In this document: positions 11,015-18,522 of the stretch, in pieces
Layout: every line of letters starts with the position of its first letter
Position numbering within the stretch: the stretch's first letter is position 1
Source: Azonexus sp.
GTDB taxonomy: Bacteria > Pseudomonadota > Gammaproteobacteria > Burkholderiales > Rhodocyclaceae
Direction: 5' to 3'
NCBI GenBank assembly: GCA_031274715.1
Contig: JAISPT010000068.1
Coordinates: 1 to 64,000 of the forward strand
Length of the DNA: 64,000 bases
The notes under the pieces: model-generated
What the model saw: the letters and a program-made list of their open reading frames with translations, nothing else
Told to the model about the DNA's origin: nothing
The model's database searches: none
Translations under genes and position numbers: made by a program

Positions 11015-11772
11015 TACAGGCGCACTTCGATACCGCGCGCGGCCATGTATTCCTTGGCCTGACGCACCGTGTACTCGCCGAAATGGAAAATCGAGGCGGC
11101 CAGTACCGCGTCGGCCCGGCCCTCGGTCACGCCATCGGCCAGATGCTGCAGATTGCCAACGCCGCCCGAGGCGATCACCGGAATCCGCACTGCATCGGAA
11201 ACGCTACGCGTCAGCGCGAGATCAAAGCCGTTCTTGGTGCCGTCGCGGTCCATGCTGGTCAGCAGGATTTCGCCGGCGCCCAGCGCTTCGACCTGCTTCG
11301 CCCAGGCGATAGCGTCCAGCCCGGTATCGTTGCGGCCGCCGTGCGTGAACACGTGCCACTCGCCCTGCCCAACCTGTTTGGCATCGATGGCGACGACGAT
11401 GCACTGCGCACCGACCTTGCTGGAGGCGTCGAACACCAAGTCCGGATTCTGCACCGCAGCGGTATTGATCGATACCTTGTCGGCACCGGCATTGAGCAGG
11501 CGGCGCACATCCTCGACCTTGCGCACGCCGCCGCCGACGGTCAGCGGAATGAAGACCTGCTCGGCACAGGCTTCGACGATGTGCAGGATGATGTCGCGCT
11601 GATCCGAAGAAGCCGTGATGTCAAGGAAAGTCACTTCATCGGCGCCCTGTTCGTCGTAGCGGCGGGCAATCTCGATCGGATCGCCGGCATCGCGCAAATC
11701 GACGAAATTGGTGCCCTTGACGACGCGGCCGGCGGTTACGTCGAGACAGGGAATGATGCGCTTGGTGAGCAT
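11014..11772 (-). CDS. hisF: Imidazole glycerol phosphate synthase cyclase subunit HisF
   Basis: The 252-residue TIM-barrel protein has the catalytic aspartate in IIPCLDVTAGRVVKG (D11) and a second in the VAIDAKQVG region (about D130). It takes ammonia from HisH and builds the imidazole ring, releasing AICAR. It overlaps hisA by one base. Confidence 0.98.
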   Translation of the reverse strand: MLTKRIIPCLDVTAGRVVKGTNFVDLRDAGDPIEIARRYDEQGADEVTFLDITASSDQRDIILHIVEACAEQVFIPLTVGGGVRKVEDVRRLLNAGADKVSINTAAVQNPDLVFDASSKVGAQCIVVAIDAKQVGQGEWHVFTHGGRNDTGLDAIAWAKQVEALGAGEILLTSMDRDGTKNGFDLALTRSVSDAVRIPVIASGGVGNLQHLADGVTEGRADAVLAASIFHFGEYTVRQAKEYMAARGIEVRL

Positions 11773-12512
11773 CAGGCGCCCAACTCGTCGGCGAGATCCT
11801 GCGCCGCCTTGAAATCGAGGGAGCCGTCATAGACGGCACGACCGGCGATGGTACCGACCACGCCCTCGCCCTCGATGGCGCACAGCGCCCGGATATCCTC
11901 AAGCGACGACAAACCACCGGAGGCAATCACCGGAATAGTCAGCGCCTGAGCCAGGCGCACGGTGGCTTCGATGTTGAGGCCAGACAACATGCCGTCGCGG
12001 CCGATGTCGGTATAAATGATCGACTCGACGCCGTAATCCTCGTACTTCTTGCCGAGATCGATCACGTCATGGCCGGTCAGTTTCGACCAGCCGTCGGTCG
12101 CCACCTTGCCGTCCTTGGCATCCAGGCCGACGATGATGTGACCCGGAAAGGCAACGCAGGCATCGTGCAGAAAACCAGGATTCTTCACCGCGGCAGTGCC
12201 GATGATGACATAGGACAAACCGCCGTCGAGGCAAGCCTCGATAGTATCGAGGTCGCGGATGCCGCCGCCCAGTTGCACCGGAATGTTGTCGCCGACCTCG
12301 GCCAGAATGGCCTTGATCGCCGCCGCATTCTTCGGCTTACCGGCGAAAGCGCCGTTCAGGTCGACCAGATGCAGGCGTCGCGCCCCCTGGTCGAGCCAAT
12401 GTCGCGCCTGTTCGGCCGGGCTATCGGAAAAAACGGTGGCCTGTTCCATCAGGCCCTGTTTGAGGCGGACGCATTGTCCGTCCTTCAGGTCAATCGCGGG
12501 AATGATCAGCAT
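11772..12512 (-). CDS. hisA: ProFAR isomerase HisA
   Basis: The 246-residue TIM barrel begins MLIIPAIDLKDGQCVRLKQG with catalytic D8, and carries the second aspartate near 129 in IIVGLDAKDG. It isomerises ProFAR to PRFAR. The half-barrel repeat GGGIRDLDTIEACL and ASGGLSSLEDIRAL are the phosphate-binding loops shared with HisF. Confidence 0.98.
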   Translation of the reverse strand: MLIIPAIDLKDGQCVRLKQGLMEQATVFSDSPAEQARHWLDQGARRLHLVDLNGAFAGKPKNAAAIKAILAEVGDNIPVQLGGGIRDLDTIEACLDGGLSYVIIGTAAVKNPGFLHDACVAFPGHIIVGLDAKDGKVATDGWSKLTGHDVIDLGKKYEDYGVESIIYTDIGRDGMLSGLNIEATVRLAQALTIPVIASGGLSSLEDIRALCAIEGEGVVGTIAGRAVYDGSLDFKAAQDLADELGA

Positions 12513-12536
12513 GGGGGAAAATTCAGTCGGCGCGAA

Positions 12537-13169
12537 TCAGGGTTGCCACTCGACAAAGTTCTTCAAGAGTTGCAGGCCGTCGCGCGCGCTTTTCTCGGGA
12601 TGAAATTGAACCGCGAAGATATTATCCCGCCCCACCGCACAGGTAAAGGGCAGGCCATAGTCAGTCGTGGCGGCCGTCAACGCCGGATCGTCATGCTGTA
12701 CGCAATAACTATGCACAAAGTAGAAGCGGGCGCCGTCGGCGATGCCCGACCAGAGCGCATGCGGCCTCTGCCAGACCTCGTTCCAGCCCATGTGCGGCAC
12801 CTTCAAGCGCGCACCTCGGGCATCGACCATCCGTGCCTCGGGAAAACGACGGACCGTGCCGGGAAACACGTCGAGACCGGGAACATCGCCCTCCTCGCTA
12901 CGCTCGAACAACATCTGTTGGCCAACGCAAATGCCGAGAAAAGGCTTGTCCCGCGCCGCCTGCAGAACGGCAGCGGAGAGGCCGCGGGCGTCGAGTTCGC
13001 ACATGCAGTCGGGCATCGCCCCCTGCCCGGGAAAAACCACGCGCCCGGCGGCGGCAACCACGGCCGGATCGGCCGTGACGACAACCGGCACGGCGCCAGC
13101 GACGTGTTCCAGCGCCTTCGACACCGAGCGCAGATTGCCCATGCCGTAATCAATGACGGCAATGCTCAC
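12537..13169 (-). CDS. hisH: Imidazole glycerol phosphate synthase glutaminase subunit HisH
   Basis: The 210-residue class I glutamine amidotransferase has the nucleophile C81 in LGICVGQQMLFE and the H190/E192 pair in VQFHPEKS. It supplies ammonia to HisF. The GTG at 13169 is chosen because it overlaps the hisB stop (GTGA) and gives the family start SIAVIDYGMGNLRSV; a longer form would run nine residues into hisB. Confidence 0.96.
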   Translation of the reverse strand: MSIAVIDYGMGNLRSVSKALEHVAGAVPVVVTADPAVVAAAGRVVFPGQGAMPDCMCELDARGLSAAVLQAARDKPFLGICVGQQMLFERSEEGDVPGLDVFPGTVRRFPEARMVDARGARLKVPHMGWNEVWQRPHALWSGIADGARFYFVHSYCVQHDDPALTAATTDYGLPFTCAVGRDNIFAVQFHPEKSARDGLQLLKNFVEWQP

Positions 13170-13753
13170 AGCGTCCCCTTGGTCGACGGCATACAACCGG
13201 CCATGCGCAGATCGGGCGTCACCGCCATGCGCAAAGCCCGGCCGAAGGCCTTGAACAGAGTCTCAGCCTGGTGGTGGGCATTCTTGCCGCGCAGATTGTC
13301 GATGTGCAGCGTGATACCGGCATGATTGACCAGACCGTTAAAAAACTCGGACACCAGATCAACATCGAACTGGCCGACCATCGCTCGTGCGAAATCGACA
13401 TTGAATTCCAGGCCGGGACGGCCAGATAAATCGATGACGACGCGCGATAACGTCTCGTCGAGCGGCACGTAGCTGTGCCCGTAGCGGGTCAGTCCCTTCT
13501 TGTCGCCCCAGGCTTTAGCCAGCGCCTGACCAAATGTGATGCCGATGTCCTCGACCGTGTGGTGCGCATCGATATGCAGGTCGCCCGTAGCGGCAATATC
13601 GAGGTCGATCAAGCCATGGCGGGCAATCTGGTCGAGCATGTGATCGAGGAAGGGAACGCCGGTAGCGAACTGGCCCTGGCCGGTGCCATCGAGGTTGAGA
13701 CGGACAGTAATCTGCGTCTCCAGAGTGTTACGGGTGATTTCGGCTTGCCACAT
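13166..13753 (-). CDS. hisB: Imidazoleglycerol-phosphate dehydratase
   Basis: The 195-residue monofunctional HisB has the two metal-binding histidine clusters FLDHMLDQIARHG and DAHHTVEDIGI, repeated later as NHAGITLHID and NAHHQAETLFKAFGRAL. It makes imidazole-acetol phosphate. No histidinol-phosphatase domain is fused, unlike in enteric bacteria. It is the first gene of the his-HIT-tat operon here, divergent from hisC with 76 bases between the start codons. Confidence 0.97.
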   Translation of the reverse strand: MWQAEITRNTLETQITVRLNLDGTGQGQFATGVPFLDHMLDQIARHGLIDLDIAATGDLHIDAHHTVEDIGITFGQALAKAWGDKKGLTRYGHSYVPLDETLSRVVIDLSGRPGLEFNVDFARAMVGQFDVDLVSEFFNGLVNHAGITLHIDNLRGKNAHHQAETLFKAFGRALRMAVTPDLRMAGCMPSTKGTL

Positions 13754-13829
13754 AGCGAAAAGGCATCAAAACGGTGAATCGGGGCGCCATGATACCATTT
13801 CGACCTCACTCAAGACCCAGCGAGATCCT

Positions 13830-14903
13830 ATGAGCCGCTTCTGGAGCCAAGTCGTCCGCGACCTCACCCCCTACGTGCCGGGCGAGCAACCCAAAATCGC
13901 CCATCTGATCAAGCTCAACACCAACGAACACCCTAGCCCGCCCTCGCCCAAGGTACTGGAAGCGATCCGCGCCGAACTGGGTGAGGACGGTGCCCGCCTG
14001 CGGCTCTACCCCGACCCGAACGCCGACCTGCTGAAAACGGCCATCGCCAAACGCTACGCCGTCGCGGCACAACAGGTATTCGTCGGCAACGGCTCGGACG
14101 AAGTGCTAGCGCACATCTTCATGGCCCTGCTCAAGCACCCGCAGCCGATCCTGTTCCCGGACATCACCTACAGCTTCTACCCGGTCTACTGCGGCCTGTA
14201 CGGCGTCGCCCATCGCACCGTCGCGCTCGCCGACGATTTCTCGATCGATCCCGAAGACTATTGCCAGACGCCCAACGGCGGCATCATCATCGCCAACCCC
14301 AACGCCCCGACCGGTCGCCTGCTGCCGCTGGCGGCCATCGACCGGATCGCCAGCGCCAACCCCGACTCGGTCGTCGTCATCGACGAAGCCTATATCGATT
14401 TCGGCGGCGAATCAGCCATCCCGCTGACCGCCCGCCACAACAACCTGCTGGTCGTGCACACCCTGTCCAAGTCGCGCGCGCTGGCCGGCCTGCGCATCGG
14501 TTACGCCATCGGTCATTCGGACTTGATCGAAGCCTTGGAGCGCGTCAAAAACAGCTTCAACTCCTATCCGCTCGACCGCCTGGCGATTGTCGGCGCCGTC
14601 GCCGCCATCGAGGACGGCGAATACTTCGCGCGAACCTGCCGCCAAGTCATCGCCACCCGCGACCAATTGGTCGCCCGCCTGACCGGCCTTGGTTTCGACG
14701 TGCTGCCCTCGGCCGCCAACTTCGTCTTCGCCCGCCATCGGCAACGCGATGCCGGCGAACTGGCCAGAGCCCTGCGGGCGCGAAACATCATCGTCCGTCA
14801 CTTCAAACTACCGCGCATCGAGCAGTTCCTGCGCATCAGCATCGGCAGCGAGCTGGACTGCTTAGCGCTCGGCAACGCCTTGCACGACATTCTTGGCACC
14901 TGA
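13830..14903 (+). CDS. hisC: Histidinol-phosphate aminotransferase
   Basis: The 357-residue fold-type I PLP enzyme begins MSRFWSQVVRDLTPYVPGEQ and carries the Schiff-base lysine K214 in HTLSKSRALAGLRIGYA, with the cofactor-contacting NPNAPTG and IDEAYIDF upstream. It converts imidazole-acetol phosphate to histidinol phosphate. ATG 13830 fits the family start. Oddly it lies on the plus strand while every other his gene in the window is on the minus strand, and a diverged second copy of its 3' end follows at 14981. Confidence 0.96.
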   Translation: MSRFWSQVVRDLTPYVPGEQPKIAHLIKLNTNEHPSPPSPKVLEAIRAELGEDGARLRLYPDPNADLLKTAIAKRYAVAAQQVFVGNGSDEVLAHIFMALLKHPQPILFPDITYSFYPVYCGLYGVAHRTVALADDFSIDPEDYCQTPNGGIIIANPNAPTGRLLPLAAIDRIASANPDSVVVIDEAYIDFGGESAIPLTARHNNLLVVHTLSKSRALAGLRIGYAIGHSDLIEALERVKNSFNSYPLDRLAIVGAVAAIEDGEYFARTCRQVIATRDQLVARLTGLGFDVLPSAANFVFARHRQRDAGELARALRARNIIVRHFKLPRIEQFLRISIGSELDCLALGNALHDILGT

Positions 14904-14938
14904 CCACGGATCGAGTGATCATCGGCCAGGCGGCGATC

Positions 14939-14987
14939 ATCGGCTGCCGCGCACAGTAGGCCGTAGGCTCCCAGGACGGCGCCGGCG
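14939..14987 (-). pseudogene. Orphan copy of the chrA 3' end
   Basis: These 49 bases align with 17223-17272, the last 37 bases of the downstream chromate transporter gene plus 13 bases beyond it, with five mismatches (all transitions) and one gap. The gap removes the stop codon of the copy. It joins directly to the second hisC 3' copy through a shared GCCGGCG stretch. It is a recombination remnant, not a functional gene. Confidence 0.8.
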
Positions 14988-15133
14988 AACTGGCCGGAGC
15001 CTTGCGTGCGCGGAACATCATCGTCCGTCACTTCAAATTACCGCACATCGAGCAATTCCTGCGCATCAGCATCGGCAGCGAACTGGACTATCAGGCACTC
15101 GGCGACGCCTTGTACGACATTCTTAGCGTCCGA
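14981..15133 (+). pseudogene. Diverged second copy of the hisC 3' end
   Basis: This stretch aligns without gaps to hisC 14751-14903 with about 19 differences in 153 bases. Translated, it reads GELAGALRARNIIVRHF and onward, the C-terminal 50 residues of HisC, with seven of fifteen changed codons synonymous. The frame then continues without a HisC-like stop to 15196. No start or 5' part is present, so it is a gene fragment. The level of divergence points to the hisC of a related lineage rather than a fresh duplication. Confidence 0.85.
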
Positions 15134-15159
15134 GAAATCCGCCCCACTAAAACACTGAA

Positions 15160-15546
15160 TCAGGCTGCCCCACGCTCGGACATCGCCTGGTCGTAGGCGG
15201 CATTAATCTCCTTGGTCTTGCGTTCGCACAGTTCACGAAGTTCAGGGCCAAGAGAAGTGACTTTGTCCGGGTGATACTGGCTCATCAAAATCTTGTAAGC
15301 GCGCCGGATCTCGTCGATTTCGGCGTTGGGAGAAACATTCAAAACCTCATGCCACGGCGCCAGGGCGAACTCCTCCGCTTGCCGCTGCCATTGCCGCGCC
15401 TCGGTCTCGCGCTGCGACTCCGGGCCGGACCAAGCTTGCTGGCGAGCTTGTTGATTCTGCGTCCTGCTCCCCTCCCCAAACAGGGAGACAATCCAATAGC
15501 CCATAAGTAGGCCAACGATGATGACTAAGATTTCGATTCCCGACAT
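15160..15546 (-). CDS. Membrane-anchored J-domain protein
   Basis: The 128-residue protein has an N-terminal membrane helix (IEILVIIVGLLMGYWIVSLF), a polar linker rich in Gln and Arg, and a C-terminal J domain with the HPD tripeptide at 92-94 (SQYHPDKVTSLG). J domains stimulate the ATPase of DnaK-type chaperones, so this is a small co-chaperone tethered at the inner membrane. It lacks the G/F and zinc regions of DnaJ. It overlaps the preceding gene by 22 bases and is the last gene of the three-gene module. Client unknown. Confidence 0.85.
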   Translation of the reverse strand: MSGIEILVIIVGLLMGYWIVSLFGEGSRTQNQQARQQAWSGPESQRETEARQWQRQAEEFALAPWHEVLNVSPNAEIDEIRRAYKILMSQYHPDKVTSLGPELRELCERKTKEINAAYDQAMSERGAA

Positions 15547-16268
15547 GATTCGCTTTCATGAGAGAGAAATTGCAAATGGGCGTTCAAGGCCGTGGCGCGC
15601 GCCGAACCCTCGTCCTCCCAGTCGATCTCGTTCTTGACCCGGATAATCACCTTGGTCAACGCGGCATCCCGTTCGGAGCCTGTCAGACATTGGTCAATAA
15701 CCGAGAGGAAATCCTCTCTGGGCTGAAGACCGAGACTCAGGCGCCTCACCATGTTCAGGGCAAACGGAGGACAAGTCAGACTCTCTATCGCCAGCGACGC
15801 AAATCGACGTCCGCAGATCGCGTAGTCGGCACGTTTGATCCACACCAGCGCAAGCGCCAGCAAGGCATTAAGGTAAAAAAAGACGATGCCGGCGACGACG
15901 GCGAGGCTTCCAAGGCGGGAGAACAGACCCGCTGGAATCAGGACGAACAGTGCCAACAGCATGAGCCAGACGGATGGCGCGAGGATCGTGTACACGTTAC
16001 CCGGAGGCGACCACGCTTGGCCGGAGCCAGCCAGCCCTTCCATATTCCAGGAGAAGCGATAGAGGGGACGGTGCGGCAGCAGCGGATTCGGGCAGAACGG
16101 TTCTTTTCCGCGAACCTGGAAGCCGTCCGCCCCGAACATCGCGCGCCACCGACCCTTGCAAACCGGGGAGAGAAGGGCTTCATTACTGGCCAACAGCAAG
16201 GCCGAGTCGTAGAGGTACAACCCGACCATGCCAACAACAAACAGTATCTCCGGATGCGGAACGATCAA
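15525..16268 (-). CDS. Integral membrane protein of unknown function, middle gene of the DUF2167 module
   Basis: This 247-residue protein has a membrane segment near residues 8-28 and a hydrophobic pair near 100-145, followed by a soluble C-terminal third with FLSVIDQCLTGSERDAA and a charged end. I do not recognise a family. The best start is TTG 16268, which overlaps the stop of the DUF2167 gene as TTGA and follows an AGGAAA stretch. In-frame extension upstream would lie wholly inside the previous gene and reads as shadow sequence. Co-transcription with the DUF2167 and J-domain genes is likely from the overlaps on both sides. Confidence 0.7.
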   Translation of the reverse strand: MIVPHPEILFVVGMVGLYLYDSALLLASNEALLSPVCKGRWRAMFGADGFQVRGKEPFCPNPLLPHRPLYRFSWNMEGLAGSGQAWSPPGNVYTILAPSVWLMLLALFVLIPAGLFSRLGSLAVVAGIVFFYLNALLALALVWIKRADYAICGRRFASLAIESLTCPPFALNMVRRLSLGLQPREDFLSVIDQCLTGSERDAALTKVIIRVKNEIDWEDEGSARATALNAHLQFLSHESESCRESKS

Positions 16269-17107
16269 GGTTCTTTTTTCCTGAACAAGGATTTGAGGCC
16301 GGCAAAGGCAGCAATCACAACACCAGCGATCAGCTTCCAGGCGGTGGCCAGGAACCCGCCGATGACAGCCCAAAACCCCTTCTTGGTGGCAACCGCCGTG
16401 GCGCCGCCGACGACCAGCGCCGCCAGACCATATTCAGCAAGATGGTCGCCATCCTTGAATTCGGCGTACCGCTCGCCGGCATTGAAATCAAAGCCTTGGA
16501 GGACTTGCTTGAAACTGGCCACGTCCTTGTCCAGGGTTTCCGGTGAGGAAACCAGAGTGGCGTTCATGACGCCGGTACGCCCAAGGAGACGAATGGTGTA
16601 GTTAAGAATGGGCCGCCCTTCGGAAGAGAGCTTCACGCCCCATTCCAGACGCTTGGTCTGAGGATCGTAATGAGGCGGAACATACCAACCTTCGGTGTGG
16701 AGAGGTGGTAGCCCGAGGCGCTTGCGTTCTTTGTTGGACGGGCCATCCGAGCTTTTCAAGGTTTTCAGGATATCGTCGGCATCAATCTTCTCGTCATCCT
16801 TCACATATCCAATCGGGCTAAAGGAGAAATCAGCCCACCAACCACTCGTGGAATAAACGATGTTGTTGCCAGGCTCGGGCAGGTTGCCGGTGAGCTTAAG
16901 GAACTGGGTCGAGTTGCTTTCGTCCAGAAACAACGTATCCGCATCGGCTGTCTTCAGCGTGGCCTTGCCAACGACTTGTTCAACGCGAGGGCCAACATGC
17001 CAGTCGAGGGCACGCAGGGCTGCACTGGGGTCTTGTTCGCTTGGGGCCGCAATTGCCAGTAGAGGAACTGCGCAGAGCGCCATTACAAGTTTCTTGAGCC
17101 GTATCAC
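16265..17107 (-). CDS. DUF2167 family membrane-anchored protein
   Basis: The 280-residue protein has a cleavable signal (ALCAVPLLAIAAPSEQ), a soluble body with conserved stretches GWWADFSFSPIGYVKDDEKI and LEWGVKLSSEG, and two hydrophobic segments near the C terminus ending in a basic RKKEP tail. This is the layout of the DUF2167 (COG4714-type) family, whose function is unknown. GTG 17107 is chosen because GAAGGA lies before it and a normal signal peptide follows. It heads a three-gene minus-strand module. Two 60-base samples inside it count 58% and 48% G+C, against 72% in a sample of the neighbouring chrA gene. Confidence 0.85.
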   Translation of the reverse strand: MIRLKKLVMALCAVPLLAIAAPSEQDPSAALRALDWHVGPRVEQVVGKATLKTADADTLFLDESNSTQFLKLTGNLPEPGNNIVYSTSGWWADFSFSPIGYVKDDEKIDADDILKTLKSSDGPSNKERKRLGLPPLHTEGWYVPPHYDPQTKRLEWGVKLSSEGRPILNYTIRLLGRTGVMNATLVSSPETLDKDVASFKQVLQGFDFNAGERYAEFKDGDHLAEYGLAALVVGGATAVATKKGFWAVIGGFLATAWKLIAGVVIAAFAGLKSLFRKKEP

Positions 17108-17235
17108 TGGTGATCCTTCGTGGTTGTGATAATCAGATGGAATTTTACCGGTTGTGCCGCCTTGGCAGAATAATGACTCAGGACTTGCCGGTGATTTCAA
17201 TGAGCTTGTCGGTACCGTGCTTATCGGCTGTCGCG

Positions 17236-17757
17236 TCACAGCAGGCCGCAGGCTCCCAGGATGGCGCCAGCGGCGATGAACCACAGCGGATGCCAGCGGG
17301 TCCGCACGGCGGCGACCGCGGTCACTGCCAGAACACCGAACGCCGCACCGCTTAGGCCGACCGACTGGGCAATCAGTGTCGCGCCAGAGAAGACCAGGCC
17401 GACTGCCAGCGGCGCCACGCCAAGACTGATCGCCCGTTGCCAGCGACGGCCGGAAAACCTCTCCCAGTGGTCGATCAGCAGGTAGATCAGCACGCTCATC
17501 GGCAGGCACATGGCCAGCGTCGCCGCCAGTGCGCCGGCCAGGCCGGCGATCTGCCAGCCGATCAGGGTGACGACTAGGACATTCGGCCCGGGCGCGGCCT
17601 GGGCGATGGCGTAGAGATGGGTGAAGGTAGCGGCATCGAGCCAGTGGTGCTGGTCCACGACCACGCGATGCAGCTCGGGCAGCAGCGCCGTGGCACCGCC
17701 GAAAGCGACAAAGGAAAGGACGGCGAACTCGACGAATAGTTCGACGACCGTGCTCAT
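17236..17757 (-). CDS. chrA: Chromate transporter, C-terminal-type subunit
   Basis: The 173-residue hydrophobic protein is one half of a split CHR-family chromate transporter: MSTVVELFVEFAVLSFVAFGG at the start, then the typical AIAQAAPGPNVLVVTLIGWQ. Paired short CHR proteins work as heterodimers that export chromate. Its ATG overlaps the stop of the other half by one base. The last 37 bases have a diverged second copy at 14939. Confidence 0.88.
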   Translation of the reverse strand: MSTVVELFVEFAVLSFVAFGGATALLPELHRVVVDQHHWLDAATFTHLYAIAQAAPGPNVLVVTLIGWQIAGLAGALAATLAMCLPMSVLIYLLIDHWERFSGRRWQRAISLGVAPLAVGLVFSGATLIAQSVGLSGAAFGVLAVTAVAAVRTRWHPLWFIAAGAILGACGLL

Positions 17758-18320
17758 CACCGCCCCAGACGCCAGTAGGCTAATCCGCCGGAACAGGCCA
17801 GGCCAGCCAGCATGACCCACAGCATCGGCCAGCGCAGGCCGGCAACGCCGAGTACGACCAGCGCGGCGAAGGGCAGGAAAACCGCTTTGTCGCGAATGGC
17901 GCTGCCCATCCGCCAGGCCATCGCGAACAACAGGCCGGAACCGGCGGCGGCGATGCCGCGCAGCATCGATTGCGCGATCGGCAACTGGCCGTAGGCGTCG
18001 TACAGCATCGCCAGCAGCACGACGATGGCGAACGGTCCGGCCAGCAGGCCGAGCGGCGCCACGATAGCGCCAGCCAGCCCACCGTGGCGCTTGCCGACGA
18101 GTACCGCCAGGTTGACCACGTTCGGCCCGGGCAGGAACTGGCAGAGGCCGAGCTGGGCGTTGAACTCCTCGGCCGTCATCCAACCACGCCGCTCGACCAG
18201 CATGCGCCGCGCGAAGGGCAGCACACCGCCGAAGCCGGACAGGCCGACAGTCGAGAAATCGAGGAAAAGCGCCCGCAATACCGGGCGGGCACCGTTTTCG
18301 CTAGTGCAGTCTTTGTTCAC
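17757..18320 (-). CDS. Chromate transporter, N-terminal-type subunit
   Basis: The 187-residue partner of the previous gene has the CHR signature GLSGFGGVLPFARRMLVE and LCQFLPGPNVVNLAVLVG. The two together equal one full-length ChrA. They form a two-gene operon placed between hisD and the DUF2167 module. Confidence 0.88.
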   Translation of the reverse strand: MNKDCTSENGARPVLRALFLDFSTVGLSGFGGVLPFARRMLVERRGWMTAEEFNAQLGLCQFLPGPNVVNLAVLVGKRHGGLAGAIVAPLGLLAGPFAIVVLLAMLYDAYGQLPIAQSMLRGIAAAGSGLLFAMAWRMGSAIRDKAVFLPFAALVVLGVAGLRWPMLWVMLAGLACSGGLAYWRLGR

Positions 18321-18340
18321 GGTCTGACCGTTCCAATTCC

Positions 18341-18459
18341 GTCATTCCCGCTTGTTTCTGGCGGGAATCCAGCGTCTTTGCTTTTTCCGCCGTGGCCGCG
18401 CCCCGCTGTGCGGAGCGGTGAGCCACTGGATTCCCGCTAAGAGCCTGCGGGAATGACGA
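18341..18459. repeat. Pair of facing dispersed palindromes between chrA and hisD
   Basis: A GTCATTCCCGC...GCGGGAATCCAGCG element at 18341-18375 faces an inverted relative, CTGGATTCCCGC...GCGGGAATGACGA, at 18426-18459. Together they form an inverted repeat with a spacer of about 50 bases. They share sequence with copies at 2951 and 25151. The 202-base gap between chrA and hisD holds nothing else that I can see. Confidence 0.65.
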
Positions 18460-18522
18460 GGGGGCTGCGGCCTCGGTTGGTCGCTTGCACGGGAAAACTG
18501 TCAGTATTTGAAGCAAAATGGC

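Noticed and set aside
13754..13829. Histidine leader peptide or attenuator before hisB
   Set aside because: No run of histidine codons or terminator/antiterminator pair is visible in the 76-base gap, nor before hisG.
14904..15133. Integrative element attachment site at the hisC 3' end
   Set aside because: A duplicated gene 3' end can mark an att site, but the copies are 12% different, only about 80 bases apart, and no integrase gene is present. Homologous recombination with related DNA explains it better.
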